A stretch of DNA of 64,000 nt from Gemmatimonadota bacterium (GTDB lineage: Bacteria > Latescibacterota > UBA2968 > UBA8231), in contig JABJJN010000103.1 in NCBI GenBank assembly GCA_018660835.1, positions 1-64,000 of the forward strand. Direction: 5' to 3'. The notes under the pieces are model-generated. The model searched no databases, was not told the DNA's origin, and worked only from the letters and a program-made list of their open reading frames with translations. The position numbers and the translations under genes are program-made. This document shows, one piece after another, positions 53,427-62,782 of the stretch; positions within the stretch are counted from its first letter, which is position 1; the number at the start of each line of letters is the position of its first letter.

Positions 53427-54338
53427 CTACCAGCGATACAACTTCGCCCCACGACGCGAGACCTGCGCCAGCTTCCATGCCGCCAGCCACAGCTGGCGAT
53501 CATCGACGATGAGTTCGGGTGACTCGACACTACGCACGAGCATCCCTGGCAACTGCGGCCGGCCATTCGGTTTGCGCGCGTCATTCCAGCGCAGATCCAT
53601 ACTCCAGCGCACGTGGTCCGAGTGATTCGGGTCACTTGCGTGGGGTGTGCGGCAATGCAGCAGGATCATCCCGCCTCGATCCACCGGCACCGTGATCGGT
53701 TCGACATCTGGTAACTCATCGGGGGCGATCGTATAGCTGCCCCCATCGCCGCCGGTAGGCCGCACGTGCCGCCGCAGGGGTTGCTTGTGACTCCGAGGCA
53801 ACACACGCAGTGTGCCATTCTCGGCACCTGCATCCACGAGGGGAATCCACGTCGTCACGATCAGGGTCTCATCCGCCTCGGGTAGCAGCACACCCAGATC
53901 CTGATGCCACGCCGTAGAGCGAGCCCACTCGTTGCTCGATAGATCGCCCGCATAGTCACCGGTCGCCGGCAGCTTCGCGCGAATGTGCTGGCATGAGTGT
54001 GCGTAGATCTCCGTGCCGACGAGGGATTCCACGATGTCGAGCAATCGCTCATTATGGAGAAAGGCGAAGATCGCCGGGCCGAGATTGGCAGGAAAGTTGA
54101 TACCCCCGGCAGCACTCGCATCCGCTCTCACGAGAGGGATCAGACGCTGTGCGAAGGGTAGCTCGGCATAGTCCCGGTCGATACTGCCTTCTGCCAGCAG
54201 ACGAGTCGCTGCCCGCGCGACGATCTGCTGCAGTTCCTCCTGCACGGGGTCGAGATCTGCTGTCCTGAGTGCGTCCGGCAGGTGCAGATATCCCTCGTCG
54301 TGGAAAAACTCAAGTTGGGTTGCTGTCAGTCCGCTCAT
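53427..54338 (-). CDS. Phytanoyl-CoA dioxygenase (PhyH) family protein, canonical HxD
   Basis: From ATG 54338 the protein is 303 residues. Iron ligands are in STAWHQDLGVLLPEADE (H145, D147) and MILLHCRTPHASDPNHSDHVRW carries the distal His and Arg; the core strand is ENGTLRVLPRSHKQPLRRH. It is a complete 2-oxoglutarate oxygenase by motif. The open frame begins nine codons further upstream. The 3' end shows a short duplication: TATCRCTGGTAGAA, which includes the stop codon, is repeated 24 bases downstream. Single gene, convergent with hemerythrin and divergent from the ABC exporter. Confidence 0.9.
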   Translation of the reverse strand: MSGLTATQLEFFHDEGYLHLPDALRTADLDPVQEELQQIVARAATRLLAEGSIDRDYAELPFAQRLIPLVRADASAAGGINFPANLGPAIFAFLHNERLLDIVESLVGTEIYAHSCQHIRAKLPATGDYAGDLSSNEWARSTAWHQDLGVLLPEADETLIVTTWIPLVDAGAENGTLRVLPRSHKQPLRRHVRPTGGDGGSYTIAPDELPDVEPITVPVDRGGMILLHCRTPHASDPNHSDHVRWSMDLRWNDARKPNGRPQLPGMLVRSVESPELIVDDRQLWLAAWKLAQVSRRGAKLYRW

Positions 54339-54550
54339 GACGCAATCGTAGCGGTTCCTGCTCACGGGTCAAGGCAAACTGCCGCCTCTCTTCATGACCA
54401 CACCTTGCCGAGCCGGGCACATTGGTGTAAACATCCTTTCTCCCTCATAAGTTGTGAGGACCTCAACCAGCCGATGGGAAGATTCAGCTGAGCCCCCCCT
54501 CCAAAGAGACCGAATCAGCATCAGATACGGATGGCTCGATACATGATCGT

Positions 54551-56284
54551 GTGTCCGCTGGCGCGTATCTGAAGCTTCTCGGCCACTATCTGCGCCCCCA
54601 CAAGCCCCGTGTTGCGCTGTTGGCCGTGTTCATCTTCGGATACATCGGCGTGCGCCTCAGCTTTCCCCAGATCGGGCGCTTTTTCATCGATACGGCGCGT
54701 GCCGATGGCCCGCTGGACAGCCTGATGTGGGCAGCCGGTTTCTATCTGATTGCCGGTATTGGCAGACAATTCTTCTTCCTCGGTTCCAGCTATCTGGGTC
54801 AGGATGTCGGCTGGCGGACGACCAACCGCATGCGCGGCGAATTGTCCGAGCACTGTTTGCGACTCGACATGGGCTTCCACAGCGCCCACACGCCGGGCGA
54901 ATTGGTGGAACGGGTTGACGGCGACACGACGGCCCTATCGAACTTCTTTTCGGCCTTTGCTGCCCATGTCATCGGCGCCTGCCTGCTGTTGATCGGCGTG
55001 CTTGTCTTTGTGTGGCGCGAGGATTGGCGCATTGGCCTCGCCCTATCCCTGTTCGCTCTCGTCGCCTTTATGGCGATCAATCTGACCCGCAGCATCGCAG
55101 TACCGATTTACGCCGCCGAACGGGAGGGCTTCTCTCGGCTCTACGGATTCCTTGAAGAACGCCTCGCCGGTATCGAAGACATCCGCGTCAATGGTGCGGT
55201 CGGCTTCATTCTCGATCGCTTCTTCCGGGTGAATCGTGATGCCTATGGACGCGTGATGAAGTCCGCTGTGATGGGTGCCATCCTGCGCTCGATCACCACG
55301 ATCCTCTTCGCCTTCGGCCATGCCATGGCGATGGCCATGGGATACTGGCTCTACGTTCAGGGAGAGTTCACGATTGGCACGGTGTATCTCGTCTTCGAGT
55401 ACACCACCCTATTGCGCTTTCCCTTGTTTCAACTCAGTGAACAGATCAATGATCTGCAACGGGCAACGGCAGGTTTCAAACGCATCGAGGCGCTGCATCG
55501 GATTGAGTCACGCGTCCTCGATGGTGACGGCCGGATTTCCCCCGGTCCACTGGCGGTCGCCTTCGAAAATGTCGACTTCGACTACTTCCCAGGCAGCCCC
55601 GTCCTGCGCGATGTGAGTTTCCGCCTGGAAGAGGGTCAGACGCTGGGACTGCTGGGACGCACGGGTAGTGGCAAGACGACGCTGATTCGCCTGTTGTTCC
55701 GCTTTTACGATGTCCATGAGGGTGGCCAGATTCGCCTGGGCGGCGAAGCCCTGACCGATGTGACCCTGAATAGTCTGCGGCAACGTGTTGGCATGGTCAC
55801 GCAGGATGTGCAGATCTTCCGCGCCACGGTGCGTGAAAATCTGTCGCTCTTCGACGAGCAAGTCGAGGATGACCACATCCTGGCAGCCATCGACGCATTG
55901 GACCTCTCCGATTGGTACGACACGTTACCAAACGGGCTCGACTCGACGATTGCTGCAGGCGGCTTGTCCGCCGGCGAATCACAGCTTCTTGCCTTCGCTC
56001 GAGTCTTTCTCAAGGATCCAGGTCTCGTCATTCTCGACGAGCCCTCTTCACGGCTCGACCCGCTCACGGAACGCCGCATCGAGCGCGCCGTCAATGAGTT
56101 ACTTCGCGGCCGCACAGCCATCGTCATCGCCCACCATCTGGCCACCGTGCAGCGAGTCGACGACATCATGATCCTTGACGAGGGCCGTATTCTGGAACAT
56201 GGCCGGCGTGAGACGTTGGCCCAGGATCCCACTTCAGAATTCGCTCGCTTGCTGCGTGTCGGCTTGGAAGATCACACGGCATGA
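54551..56284 (+). CDS. ABC exporter half-transporter, subunit 1 (consensus Walker B, atypical signature)
   Basis: A 577-residue type IV ABC exporter half: six membrane helices in residues 1-310 and an ATPase domain from about 335. Walker A is GLLGRTGSGKTTLIRLL, Walker B LVILDEPSSRLDP with the catalytic Glu, and the switch His is in VIAHHLATVQR. The signature is LSAGESQ rather than LSGGQ. The next gene encodes a partner half with the reverse pattern, so the two form a heterodimer with one consensus and one degenerate site. The start is taken as GTG 54551; the ATGs at 54531 and 54543 are out of frame. Its stop overlaps the partner's ATG (ATGA). Substrate unknown. Confidence 0.9.
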   Translation: MSAGAYLKLLGHYLRPHKPRVALLAVFIFGYIGVRLSFPQIGRFFIDTARADGPLDSLMWAAGFYLIAGIGRQFFFLGSSYLGQDVGWRTTNRMRGELSEHCLRLDMGFHSAHTPGELVERVDGDTTALSNFFSAFAAHVIGACLLLIGVLVFVWREDWRIGLALSLFALVAFMAINLTRSIAVPIYAAEREGFSRLYGFLEERLAGIEDIRVNGAVGFILDRFFRVNRDAYGRVMKSAVMGAILRSITTILFAFGHAMAMAMGYWLYVQGEFTIGTVYLVFEYTTLLRFPLFQLSEQINDLQRATAGFKRIEALHRIESRVLDGDGRISPGPLAVAFENVDFDYFPGSPVLRDVSFRLEEGQTLGLLGRTGSGKTTLIRLLFRFYDVHEGGQIRLGGEALTDVTLNSLRQRVGMVTQDVQIFRATVRENLSLFDEQVEDDHILAAIDALDLSDWYDTLPNGLDSTIAAGGLSAGESQLLAFARVFLKDPGLVILDEPSSRLDPLTERRIERAVNELLRGRTAIVIAHHLATVQRVDDIMILDEGRILEHGRRETLAQDPTSEFARLLRVGLEDHTA

Positions 56285-58071
56285 GCGAAACCGTGAAATC
56301 ACCCTCGACGCTGCGTACAGCGTGGTTGTTGGTCCTCTATCGACCGTGGTTGTTCCTCGGTACGGTACTGTTCCGCGGCATCGACGATCTGGTGCCCTTC
56401 GCCACGGGCCTGATCATGAAGGCCTTCTTCGACACCATTACGGGCGATGCCGCCGCAGGGTTCACGGCGTGGACCCTTGTCGCCTTCTACGTCGTGATCG
56501 AACTCGGTGATCGAGGCGTGTTGTTTGTGGCCACCATCCTCGGCCACCGCTGGTGGTACACGGCGAGTTCTCTATTGCGCAAGAATATGCTCATCGCCGT
56601 GTTGGCCATTCGAAATCCCCTGCAAGTAGCCTCCGCGTCGGGTGAAACCACGAATCGCTTCCGCGATGATGTGGATGCTGTGGTCACGTACATCGAGCAA
56701 TACATCCATCTATGGGGAAACCTGGCCTTTGCCGCCCTCGCCATCACGTGGATGGCCCGTATCGATGTGATGGTAACCATCGTCACCGTGATTCCAGCAG
56801 TGGTGATCGTTACCATCGTCGATGTCGCACGCAAGCAAATCATGAAGTACCGCACTGCACAGCGTGAGGCGACAGAGGCCTCAACGAATTTCGCCAATGA
56901 AATGTTTCAGTCGGTACAGGCACTGCAGGTGGCCACTGTCGAAGGCAAGGCCGTCGAACACTATCGACATCTCAACGATGCACGCCGGAAATCAACGCTC
57001 ATAGACAATCTGTTCAACCAGATGTTGATGTCGGTAAATGTGAACATCAGCCACCTGGCGACGGGTGCTATTCTGATGCTGGTGGCGCAGTCAATGAAGG
57101 ATGGAACCTTCTCTGTCGGCGACTTTGTCTTGTTCTCGACCTACGTCGGTGAAGTGGCACGCAGTGGATCGCTGATCGGTAGGGTCATGGCGCAGCACAG
57201 ACGAGCCGAAGTCTCCCTGGGACGCATGACCAGCACGATCGAGACCCAGTCGACTGCCGCGCTTGTAGAGGCTGGTCCGGTCTATCTGACCGAGCCCCTG
57301 CCGCCGATTCCGCCACCTGATCCGCTGGCGACGCATCAACTCAACGAGCTGGAAGTTCGCGGTCTGAGTTGCGTTTACCCCAACAGCCCCAATGGCGTCC
57401 ACGACATAGATTTCCAACTGCGTCGTGGGTCCTTTACGGTGATAACCGGTCGGATCGGCGCCGGCAAAACGACCCTCGTTCGCGCGCTATTGGGTATCGT
57501 GCCCACGACTTCCGGTCAGATCCTGTGGAATGGCGACCAGATTGAGGAACCGAAGGATTTCTTCCTACCCCCTCGCTGCGCCTACACACCACAGGTACCG
57601 CGGCTGTTCAGTGAGAGTTTGCGCGACAACATCCTGCTCGGACTGCTGGAGGAGCATCAGATGGTCGACACGGCAGTGCGCATGGGTGCCCTGGAGGAGG
57701 ATATTCCAACCCTCGAACGAGGTCTTGATACCATTGTAGGGCCGCGCGGTGTGAAACTTTCAGGTGGACAGATACAGCGGGCAGCGGCAGCGCGGATGTT
57801 TGTCCGCGAGGCCGAGCTTTTCGTCTTCGACGACCTGTCTTCTGCCCTCGATGTGCAGACTGAGCGCCTCCTGTGGGAACGACTCTTCGAAACGCGCCAG
57901 CAGACCTGCCTGGTCGTGTCCCATCGTCGACCCGCCCTGCAGCGCGCCGACCAGATCATCCTACTGCACGAGGGGCGCATCAGCGCCACGGGAACATTGA
58001 GCGAATTGCTCGAGTCGAGTGTCCAGATGCGTAGTCTATGGCATGGCGATGACGGCCTCTCGCAAGAGTAG
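56281..58071 (+). CDS. ABC exporter half-transporter, subunit 2 (degenerate Walker B)
   Basis: A 596-residue ABC exporter half. The membrane domain spans about residues 1-320 and the ATPase domain follows from 355: Walker A VITGRIGAGKTTLVRALLG, a canonical signature VKLSGGQIQRAAAARMF, Walker B LFVFDDLSSALD where the catalytic Glu is Asp, and the switch His in VVSHRRPALQR. In a head-to-tail dimer, its Walker B pairs with the atypical LSAGE of subunit 1 (degenerate site), while its LSGGQ pairs with subunit 1's full Walker motifs (consensus site), as in TM287/288 and BmrCD. Translation is coupled to subunit 1. Multidrug-, lipid- or peptide-type export is possible. Confidence 0.9.
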   Translation: MSETVKSPSTLRTAWLLVLYRPWLFLGTVLFRGIDDLVPFATGLIMKAFFDTITGDAAAGFTAWTLVAFYVVIELGDRGVLFVATILGHRWWYTASSLLRKNMLIAVLAIRNPLQVASASGETTNRFRDDVDAVVTYIEQYIHLWGNLAFAALAITWMARIDVMVTIVTVIPAVVIVTIVDVARKQIMKYRTAQREATEASTNFANEMFQSVQALQVATVEGKAVEHYRHLNDARRKSTLIDNLFNQMLMSVNVNISHLATGAILMLVAQSMKDGTFSVGDFVLFSTYVGEVARSGSLIGRVMAQHRRAEVSLGRMTSTIETQSTAALVEAGPVYLTEPLPPIPPPDPLATHQLNELEVRGLSCVYPNSPNGVHDIDFQLRRGSFTVITGRIGAGKTTLVRALLGIVPTTSGQILWNGDQIEEPKDFFLPPRCAYTPQVPRLFSESLRDNILLGLLEEHQMVDTAVRMGALEEDIPTLERGLDTIVGPRGVKLSGGQIQRAAAARMFVREAELFVFDDLSSALDVQTERLLWERLFETRQQTCLVVSHRRPALQRADQIILLHEGRISATGTLSELLESSVQMRSLWHGDDGLSQE

Positions 58072-58090
58072 ACGTCTTAGAGGGTTGACG

Positions 58091-58927
58091 ATGACAGACA
58101 GGGCTTTCCAGACTCGTAAGGGTGCATTGGCACAGGCACGTACCATCGTCGCCGCCACCAATGCCTGCTCACCTGATGATCTGCTACGTGATGAAGTCAC
58201 CATCGTGCCGGCCGCCCTGCACGCAGACCGGATGCCCTTTCATCTGGGTCGCCCGCATCTGAGCTTGACGACCTTCGGCGTCGGCGTCGTGGTGACAGTC
58301 AGCGACGAATGGGTGCAGTGGATCCGGCGCCTGGTTCGCGGCCTGAGCCGCGATGACATCTTCGCGACCCAGTGCCTGTCACGGATCCAACGCCACGTAC
58401 AACGCTCCCGTCAGCCTTTCGCTGGCCCGCAACACCGCTACGTATGTGCCCAGGAGCTGTGGCGTGAGGTGCAGCCACCGATGGCTGTAGAAATCGAGTG
58501 CGTGCAACCGGGCCCGGCGATGGATGCACTATACGACCTACCCTTCGAGCATGCCCTGGGTGACCGTGGCAACACGGAGCGTCCCGATATGGTTGGCGTC
58601 ACGGCACGCAAGGACGGTGAGGTCGTCGCCCTTGCAGCCGCTAGCGCCGACCACGAGCAGATGTGGCAGATTGGCGTCGATGTCCAGCCGTCGTATCAGG
58701 GGGCTGGCATTGGTGCAGCGATCGTCAGCCAGTGCACGCGCGCCGTGCTGCGTGCCGGCCGCGTGCCCTACTACTCGACACACTTGTCCAACCTGCGCTC
58801 GCAGTCGGTGGCGATACGCTGTGGATTCGTTTCGGCGTGGACGGAGGCGTATGTATACGTGCCAAGGGGAAGGCGTATTGCCGGGGACTATCTTGGGGAG
58901 CAGCGAGTTTCGATCCGCGATACTTGA
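58091..58927 (+). CDS. GNAT-family N-acetyltransferase
   Basis: From ATG 58091 (GAGGG upstream) the protein is 278 residues. The acetyl-CoA site is in the C-terminal domain: WQIGVDVQPSYQGAGIGAAIV (QxxGxG/A type) and the following helix and strand up to LRSQSVAIRCGFVSAW. The N-terminal 130 residues are a separate alpha/beta region (LHADRMPFHLGRPHLSLTTF) of unknown role, perhaps a degenerate second GNAT domain. It lies 19 bases after the ABC exporter genes, so it may modify the exported compound or protect the cell from it. Substrate unknown. Confidence 0.85.
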   Translation: MTDRAFQTRKGALAQARTIVAATNACSPDDLLRDEVTIVPAALHADRMPFHLGRPHLSLTTFGVGVVVTVSDEWVQWIRRLVRGLSRDDIFATQCLSRIQRHVQRSRQPFAGPQHRYVCAQELWREVQPPMAVEIECVQPGPAMDALYDLPFEHALGDRGNTERPDMVGVTARKDGEVVALAAASADHEQMWQIGVDVQPSYQGAGIGAAIVSQCTRAVLRAGRVPYYSTHLSNLRSQSVAIRCGFVSAWTEAYVYVPRGRRIAGDYLGEQRVSIRDT

Positions 58928-59003
58928 CGATGCGGAGCCCTTCACATGAATCCCGGCGGTAACCTCGTCCTCTAACAACTAACTCTCACTCGAAGGAAGA
59001 ACC

Positions 59004-59354
59004 ATGGCTACAACCGAAGATGTATTGACCCATCACCTGACATGTTTTGGAGAAGGTGACCTCGACGGAATCCTCTCCGACTATACGGCGGAGTCCATCT
59101 TTTTCACGCCCTTGGGAACACTCAAGGGCATCGATCAGATCCGTCCGCTCTTCGAGGGACTGATTGCCGAATTCGGTAAGCCCGGCGCGTCCTTCGAGAT
59201 GACCTGTCAAGCCGTAGAGGGCGACTGTGCCTTCATCACGTGGACGGCTGAAACGGCGGACAACTCCTACGAGCTGGGCACAGACACGTTTGTCGTGAAA
59301 GACGGCAAGATTGTGGCACAGTCCTTTGCGGGGAAAATTGTCCCCAAGGCGTAA
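59004..59354 (+). CDS. SnoaL/NTF2-like domain protein
   Basis: A 116-residue single-domain protein of the cone-shaped NTF2-like fold: helix TTEDVLTHHLTCFGEGDLDG, strand YTAESIFFTPLG, GIDQIRPLFEGLIAEF, then the curved sheet (CAFITWTAETADNSYELGTD, FVVKDGKIVAQSFAG). Members are ketosteroid-isomerase-like enzymes, cyclases or small-molecule binders; no catalytic residue can be assigned. AAGGAAG precedes the ATG. It follows the GNAT gene by 76 bases in the same direction and converges with the amidohydrolase gene. Confidence 0.88.
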   Translation: MATTEDVLTHHLTCFGEGDLDGILSDYTAESIFFTPLGTLKGIDQIRPLFEGLIAEFGKPGASFEMTCQAVEGDCAFITWTAETADNSYELGTDTFVVKDGKIVAQSFAGKIVPKA

Positions 59355-59365
59355 AGAGGGGAAGG

Positions 59366-60613
59366 CTACTTCACCCGCTCTCCCGCCTGAAACACAGCGA
59401 CGACACGACTCACGGCGCTGACATCCCGTGTCGGATCTCCGTCGAAAGCGACCAGGTCGGCGACCTTGCCCACTTCGATCGTACCAAGTTCATCCGCCAG
59501 ACCGATCGCCTCGGCGGAGATCCGCGTTGCTGCCTCCAATGCTTCACCCGGTGTGAAACCGACTTCTACGAGCAACTCCAGGTCGTAGTCGAGGTGACCG
59601 AAGGCGAGATCATTCACACCGGAATCTGTACCTGGCACAATCCGTTCTTTCATGCAGTAGTCCAGCAATTGGCGCATCACATCGAGCCGCCCCTGGGCGC
59701 GTGCCTCCAGAGACTCGAGCATCTTCAGATCCGCGCCGGCTGCACTGCCATCATCGCGACGACGACGCAGTTGTGTGATCTGCGGCCAGCGACACCAGGC
59801 CTGCAATGTGGGACTGATCCAGATGCCGCACTCGGCCATCATCTCGGCCAACTTCGGATCGAAACGAAGTTCGCCATCGGGATCTAGAAATTCGGCGTGC
59901 TCCATCAGATCGATGCCGGCTTTCACGGCATTCACCATCGACTCCGAGGCTCGACAGTGAGCAGCTGTCAGACGGTGAAAATGCTGGGCTTCGTGTACGG
60001 CGGCATGCAGCTCCGCTTCTGAATAGGAAGCTCTTCCTGGAATCGTGCCCTCCGTGCCACCGCCAGAGGCCATGATTTTGATATAGTCGGCTCCCTCATG
60101 CACAAGGCGGCGTACACTGCGTCGGATCTCCTGCTCGCCATCTGCAACTTCATTGCACATGTGGAAGTGGCCGCCAGTACAGGTAATGGGCCGCCCTGAC
60201 ACCTGCATTCGCGGACCGGGGATAAGCCCTCGACTCAACCCCTGCTTCAGGGTAAAGCCCACTTTGTTTCGTGCGCCGTGTTCACGGATCGTCGTGATCC
60301 CCGCCTGCAGGTGACGGTGCATATTCATTGCCCCCGTCAGAACCATCATCTCGTCGGTCTCGGAAAACATCTCAGAATAGGGGCGACCGTCCCCTGCGAG
60401 GCTCAGGTGTGTGTGCCCATCGATCAACCCTGGGCTCAGGCAGGAATCTCCGAGGTCGATCGTCTTCGCCCCAGGTGCAGCCTGCCCGGTGATCGCGCCA
60501 ACCGCATCGACTGCCACAATCCGGCCAGCAGAGACAAGAACAGCCTGATCTTTGCGTGGCACCCCACCGCGGCCATCGGCGAGAAGACCGGCGCGAATGA
60601 TCGTCTGCGTCAT
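59366..60613 (-). CDS. Metal-dependent amidohydrolase (imidazolonepropionase/prolidase-like)
   Basis: From ATG 60613 (GAGGG 6 nt upstream) the protein is 415 residues. Metal ligands: DGHTHL (HxH), the carbamylated Lys in YIKIMASGGG, His in TAAHCRASE, His in DLMEHAEFLD, and Asp in VPGTDSGVND. The segment PITCTGGHFHMCNEVADG is typical of the Sgx9260/prolidase-like branch of the amidohydrolase superfamily, which hydrolyses Xaa-Pro or Xaa-Arg dipeptides or organophosphate-like substrates. There is no signal peptide. An ATG at 60625 overlaps the upstream stop as ATGA and is an alternative start. It is last in the minus-strand operon with the phosphatase-like and serine hydrolase genes. Confidence 0.9.
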   Translation of the reverse strand: MTQTIIRAGLLADGRGGVPRKDQAVLVSAGRIVAVDAVGAITGQAAPGAKTIDLGDSCLSPGLIDGHTHLSLAGDGRPYSEMFSETDEMMVLTGAMNMHRHLQAGITTIREHGARNKVGFTLKQGLSRGLIPGPRMQVSGRPITCTGGHFHMCNEVADGEQEIRRSVRRLVHEGADYIKIMASGGGTEGTIPGRASYSEAELHAAVHEAQHFHRLTAAHCRASESMVNAVKAGIDLMEHAEFLDPDGELRFDPKLAEMMAECGIWISPTLQAWCRWPQITQLRRRRDDGSAAGADLKMLESLEARAQGRLDVMRQLLDYCMKERIVPGTDSGVNDLAFGHLDYDLELLVEVGFTPGEALEAATRISAEAIGLADELGTIEVGKVADLVAFDGDPTRDVSAVSRVVAVFQAGERVK

Positions 60614-60621
60614 GGCATCCC

Positions 60622-62736
60622 TCATTCCACCAGCAGAAGCTGTCCGAAGCCTGAAGGATCTCGTGACGCCCCACCGGTAGACCACAAGCGATGGTGCGAG
60701 ACTCGGCCGTCGTCGAGATCGTTGATCATCGCATCAAAACGCACGATGTCACCCACTGCGGGGCGTGCCTGTGTGTCTCCCCGGATCTGAGAGAAAGGGA
60801 CCGTGATCTCCAGTGTATAGCCACCGTCGTGCCGTTTCGCCGCCCAGAGGAACCCCTCCTTCCAGGCATTTGTGCCCTCCGCTGCGTCATCCGGACGTAG
60901 AGCAGGCAGCACATTCTGACTCACGAGCGCATCGTACGATGCCGTGCGTGCAGACTCGGCACGACCATCGATGTAGATCTCGACACCATCGACTCCCCAA
61001 GGTGACGCGCCGGGTGAATTGGCAACATCTTCATCCTCAACACGGAAACTCAGGTGCAGACCCGCAGCAGACCAACCGGCCTGCACATAGGCGGTCATAT
61101 CAGCATTGCCAGCGTAGTTAGCAGCAGATACGATCGTGCGTGACTCTGCATCGATGATCATTGCACTGATCTGGGACCATTCAGCCAGGTCACCATCGAG
61201 AGTCGGTGTGTCCATCGGCGACACATTGTAGAAGGCCTCTCGCAGCACAGCCTGATCCTGCATCGTGACGTCCAGAGGAATCCCATCTCCTTCGCCACGC
61301 AGAGCCACCGTCATCGGCAGAGAAATCGCCCCTCGCCACGCCGGCCGGGCCAGATCTTCCTGAGAGGGGATGACATCGATGGCGACACCGGCCACGCCAC
61401 CACTCGGCACCCTGACATCCTTGGTGGCTGCACCCTCTACTGCCAGTGACAGCTCCACATCGAAATCCAAGGGATTCATGAGCACCACCTTTGACTGCTC
61501 ACCCTCGCGTGAGAACTCGATCGCTCCCATCAGCTGCTGCGACCAGCCCGAGTTCATACGGTCGCGGGTGGCTCGACCAACGGGGACGACAAACTGATCG
61601 ATGATCTCACCCTCAGCATCAATCGCCGTTGCTTCCATCTTCGCCGCTGTCACATCGATGGCGAGGTAGTGATTCGTCGACTTGGCAACCTGCTGATAGC
61701 GATTTTCTGCACTGTTGATCTGGTAGAGCGGTGCACCGCCACCACCGGTCACGACATACGTCACGCCGTCCTTGGCAGAGCGCTCGTAGATGTGATCGTG
61801 ACCATTGAGGACCAGATCGACACCATACATCTCAAACAGCGGCATGAGGAATCGCTGACCCTGATCGACGGGCCATTCCCGTGGTGTGCCATCCGGCTGC
61901 CGGCGACCATGTGGACCGGAGGTCAAAGGGGCATGATGAAAGGCCGCCACCGTGTAACGATTCCTGGACGAACGCAACTGCTCGTGCAACCACTCGTATT
62001 GCTCAAATCCGGGGGCCAGTTGCGAATTGCTGTCGATGATGAGCAAGGTCAGATACTGATAGTCGACACGATACCAGTGTTCGTTGCCAGGCAATTCGAA
62101 GAGACTGAAGTAGTGTGAACGCTCCGCCTGTTCAGGCGTGGGCGGCACCGTGACGAACTGACGCGTCCGTTCGTGGTTGCCAATCGCTGGCCACAAGGGA
62201 ATTCTCCCAAGCAGATCGCGCGCCGGATCGAAAAATTGATCGATCCACTGATCATATTGGCTGCCATCGGCGGGATAGTCGCCGGTACCGACGATGAAAA
62301 GGGCATCGGACTCGTTCTCGTAGATTCGCTGCGACACCTTGTGCCACACATCGGGGAGGGAGCGTACGTCACCGAGAGCAAGAAACCGGTAGGCAGCAGG
62401 GCTCTCGGGTAACGTGTGGAATTCGCGCTCGCCACTGTCGAGTCCGCTTCCCTGCAATCGGTAGGTGTAACGCGTGTCCGGCTTGAGTCCATCGAGGGCG
62501 AAGATGTGATGACGATCGGCATCATGCGTCGCCGTAACACGTTTGCCTTTGCCGTCAGCACGTTGCCATGTCAGCGTCGCTGCGACTGGCTCGGCGTGAT
62601 CGACGACAATGGTCATCGCAGCCGGGCCAGGCTGCAACAAGAAGGGACCACAGTCGTATTCAGTGGCAGCAGCGAGTTCACTGACAGCAATACCACTGAA
62701 CAGGGCGCAGACGCAAAGGTTGCTCAATACTCGCAC
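60622..62736 (-). CDS. Secreted purple-acid-phosphatase-like metallophosphoesterase with C-terminal CBM9-like domain
   Basis: From GTG 62736 the protein is 704 residues with a signal peptide (MRVLSNLCVCALFSGIAVSE, cleavage near LAAATEY). A fibronectin-like N-terminal domain typical of purple acid phosphatases (TRYTYRLQGSGL) precedes the catalytic domain: FLALGDVRS, VGTGDYPAD, AIGNHERTR, AAFHHAPLTSG and LNGHDHIYERS, a full set of metal ligands. The C-terminal 170 residues (TPTLDGDLAEWSQI, GVDGVEIYIDGR, EITVPFSQIRG) match the CBM9-like sugar-binding domain. GGAG five nt before this GTG decides the start; the open frame's first codon at 62778 is a TTG without a ribosome site. It probably releases phosphate from sugar- or polymer-bound phosphate outside the cytosol. 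Confidence 0.9.
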   Translation of the reverse strand: MRVLSNLCVCALFSGIAVSELAAATEYDCGPFLLQPGPAAMTIVVDHAEPVAATLTWQRADGKGKRVTATHDADRHHIFALDGLKPDTRYTYRLQGSGLDSGEREFHTLPESPAAYRFLALGDVRSLPDVWHKVSQRIYENESDALFIVGTGDYPADGSQYDQWIDQFFDPARDLLGRIPLWPAIGNHERTRQFVTVPPTPEQAERSHYFSLFELPGNEHWYRVDYQYLTLLIIDSNSQLAPGFEQYEWLHEQLRSSRNRYTVAAFHHAPLTSGPHGRRQPDGTPREWPVDQGQRFLMPLFEMYGVDLVLNGHDHIYERSAKDGVTYVVTGGGGAPLYQINSAENRYQQVAKSTNHYLAIDVTAAKMEATAIDAEGEIIDQFVVPVGRATRDRMNSGWSQQLMGAIEFSREGEQSKVVLMNPLDFDVELSLAVEGAATKDVRVPSGGVAGVAIDVIPSQEDLARPAWRGAISLPMTVALRGEGDGIPLDVTMQDQAVLREAFYNVSPMDTPTLDGDLAEWSQISAMIIDAESRTIVSAANYAGNADMTAYVQAGWSAAGLHLSFRVEDEDVANSPGASPWGVDGVEIYIDGRAESARTASYDALVSQNVLPALRPDDAAEGTNAWKEGFLWAAKRHDGGYTLEITVPFSQIRGDTQARPAVGDIVRFDAMINDLDDGRVSHHRLWSTGGASRDPSGFGQLLLVE

Positions 62737-62782
62737 AGATTCTCCGGATCGTCTAAAGGTGGATCGAATGTCAGGCAAACCG

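Noticed and set aside
53394-53440. Duplicated TATCRCTGGTAGAA around the 3' end of a PhyH gene as a possible attachment site
   Set aside because: Only two short imperfect copies 24 bases apart, with no integrase or tRNA nearby; a local duplication is simpler.
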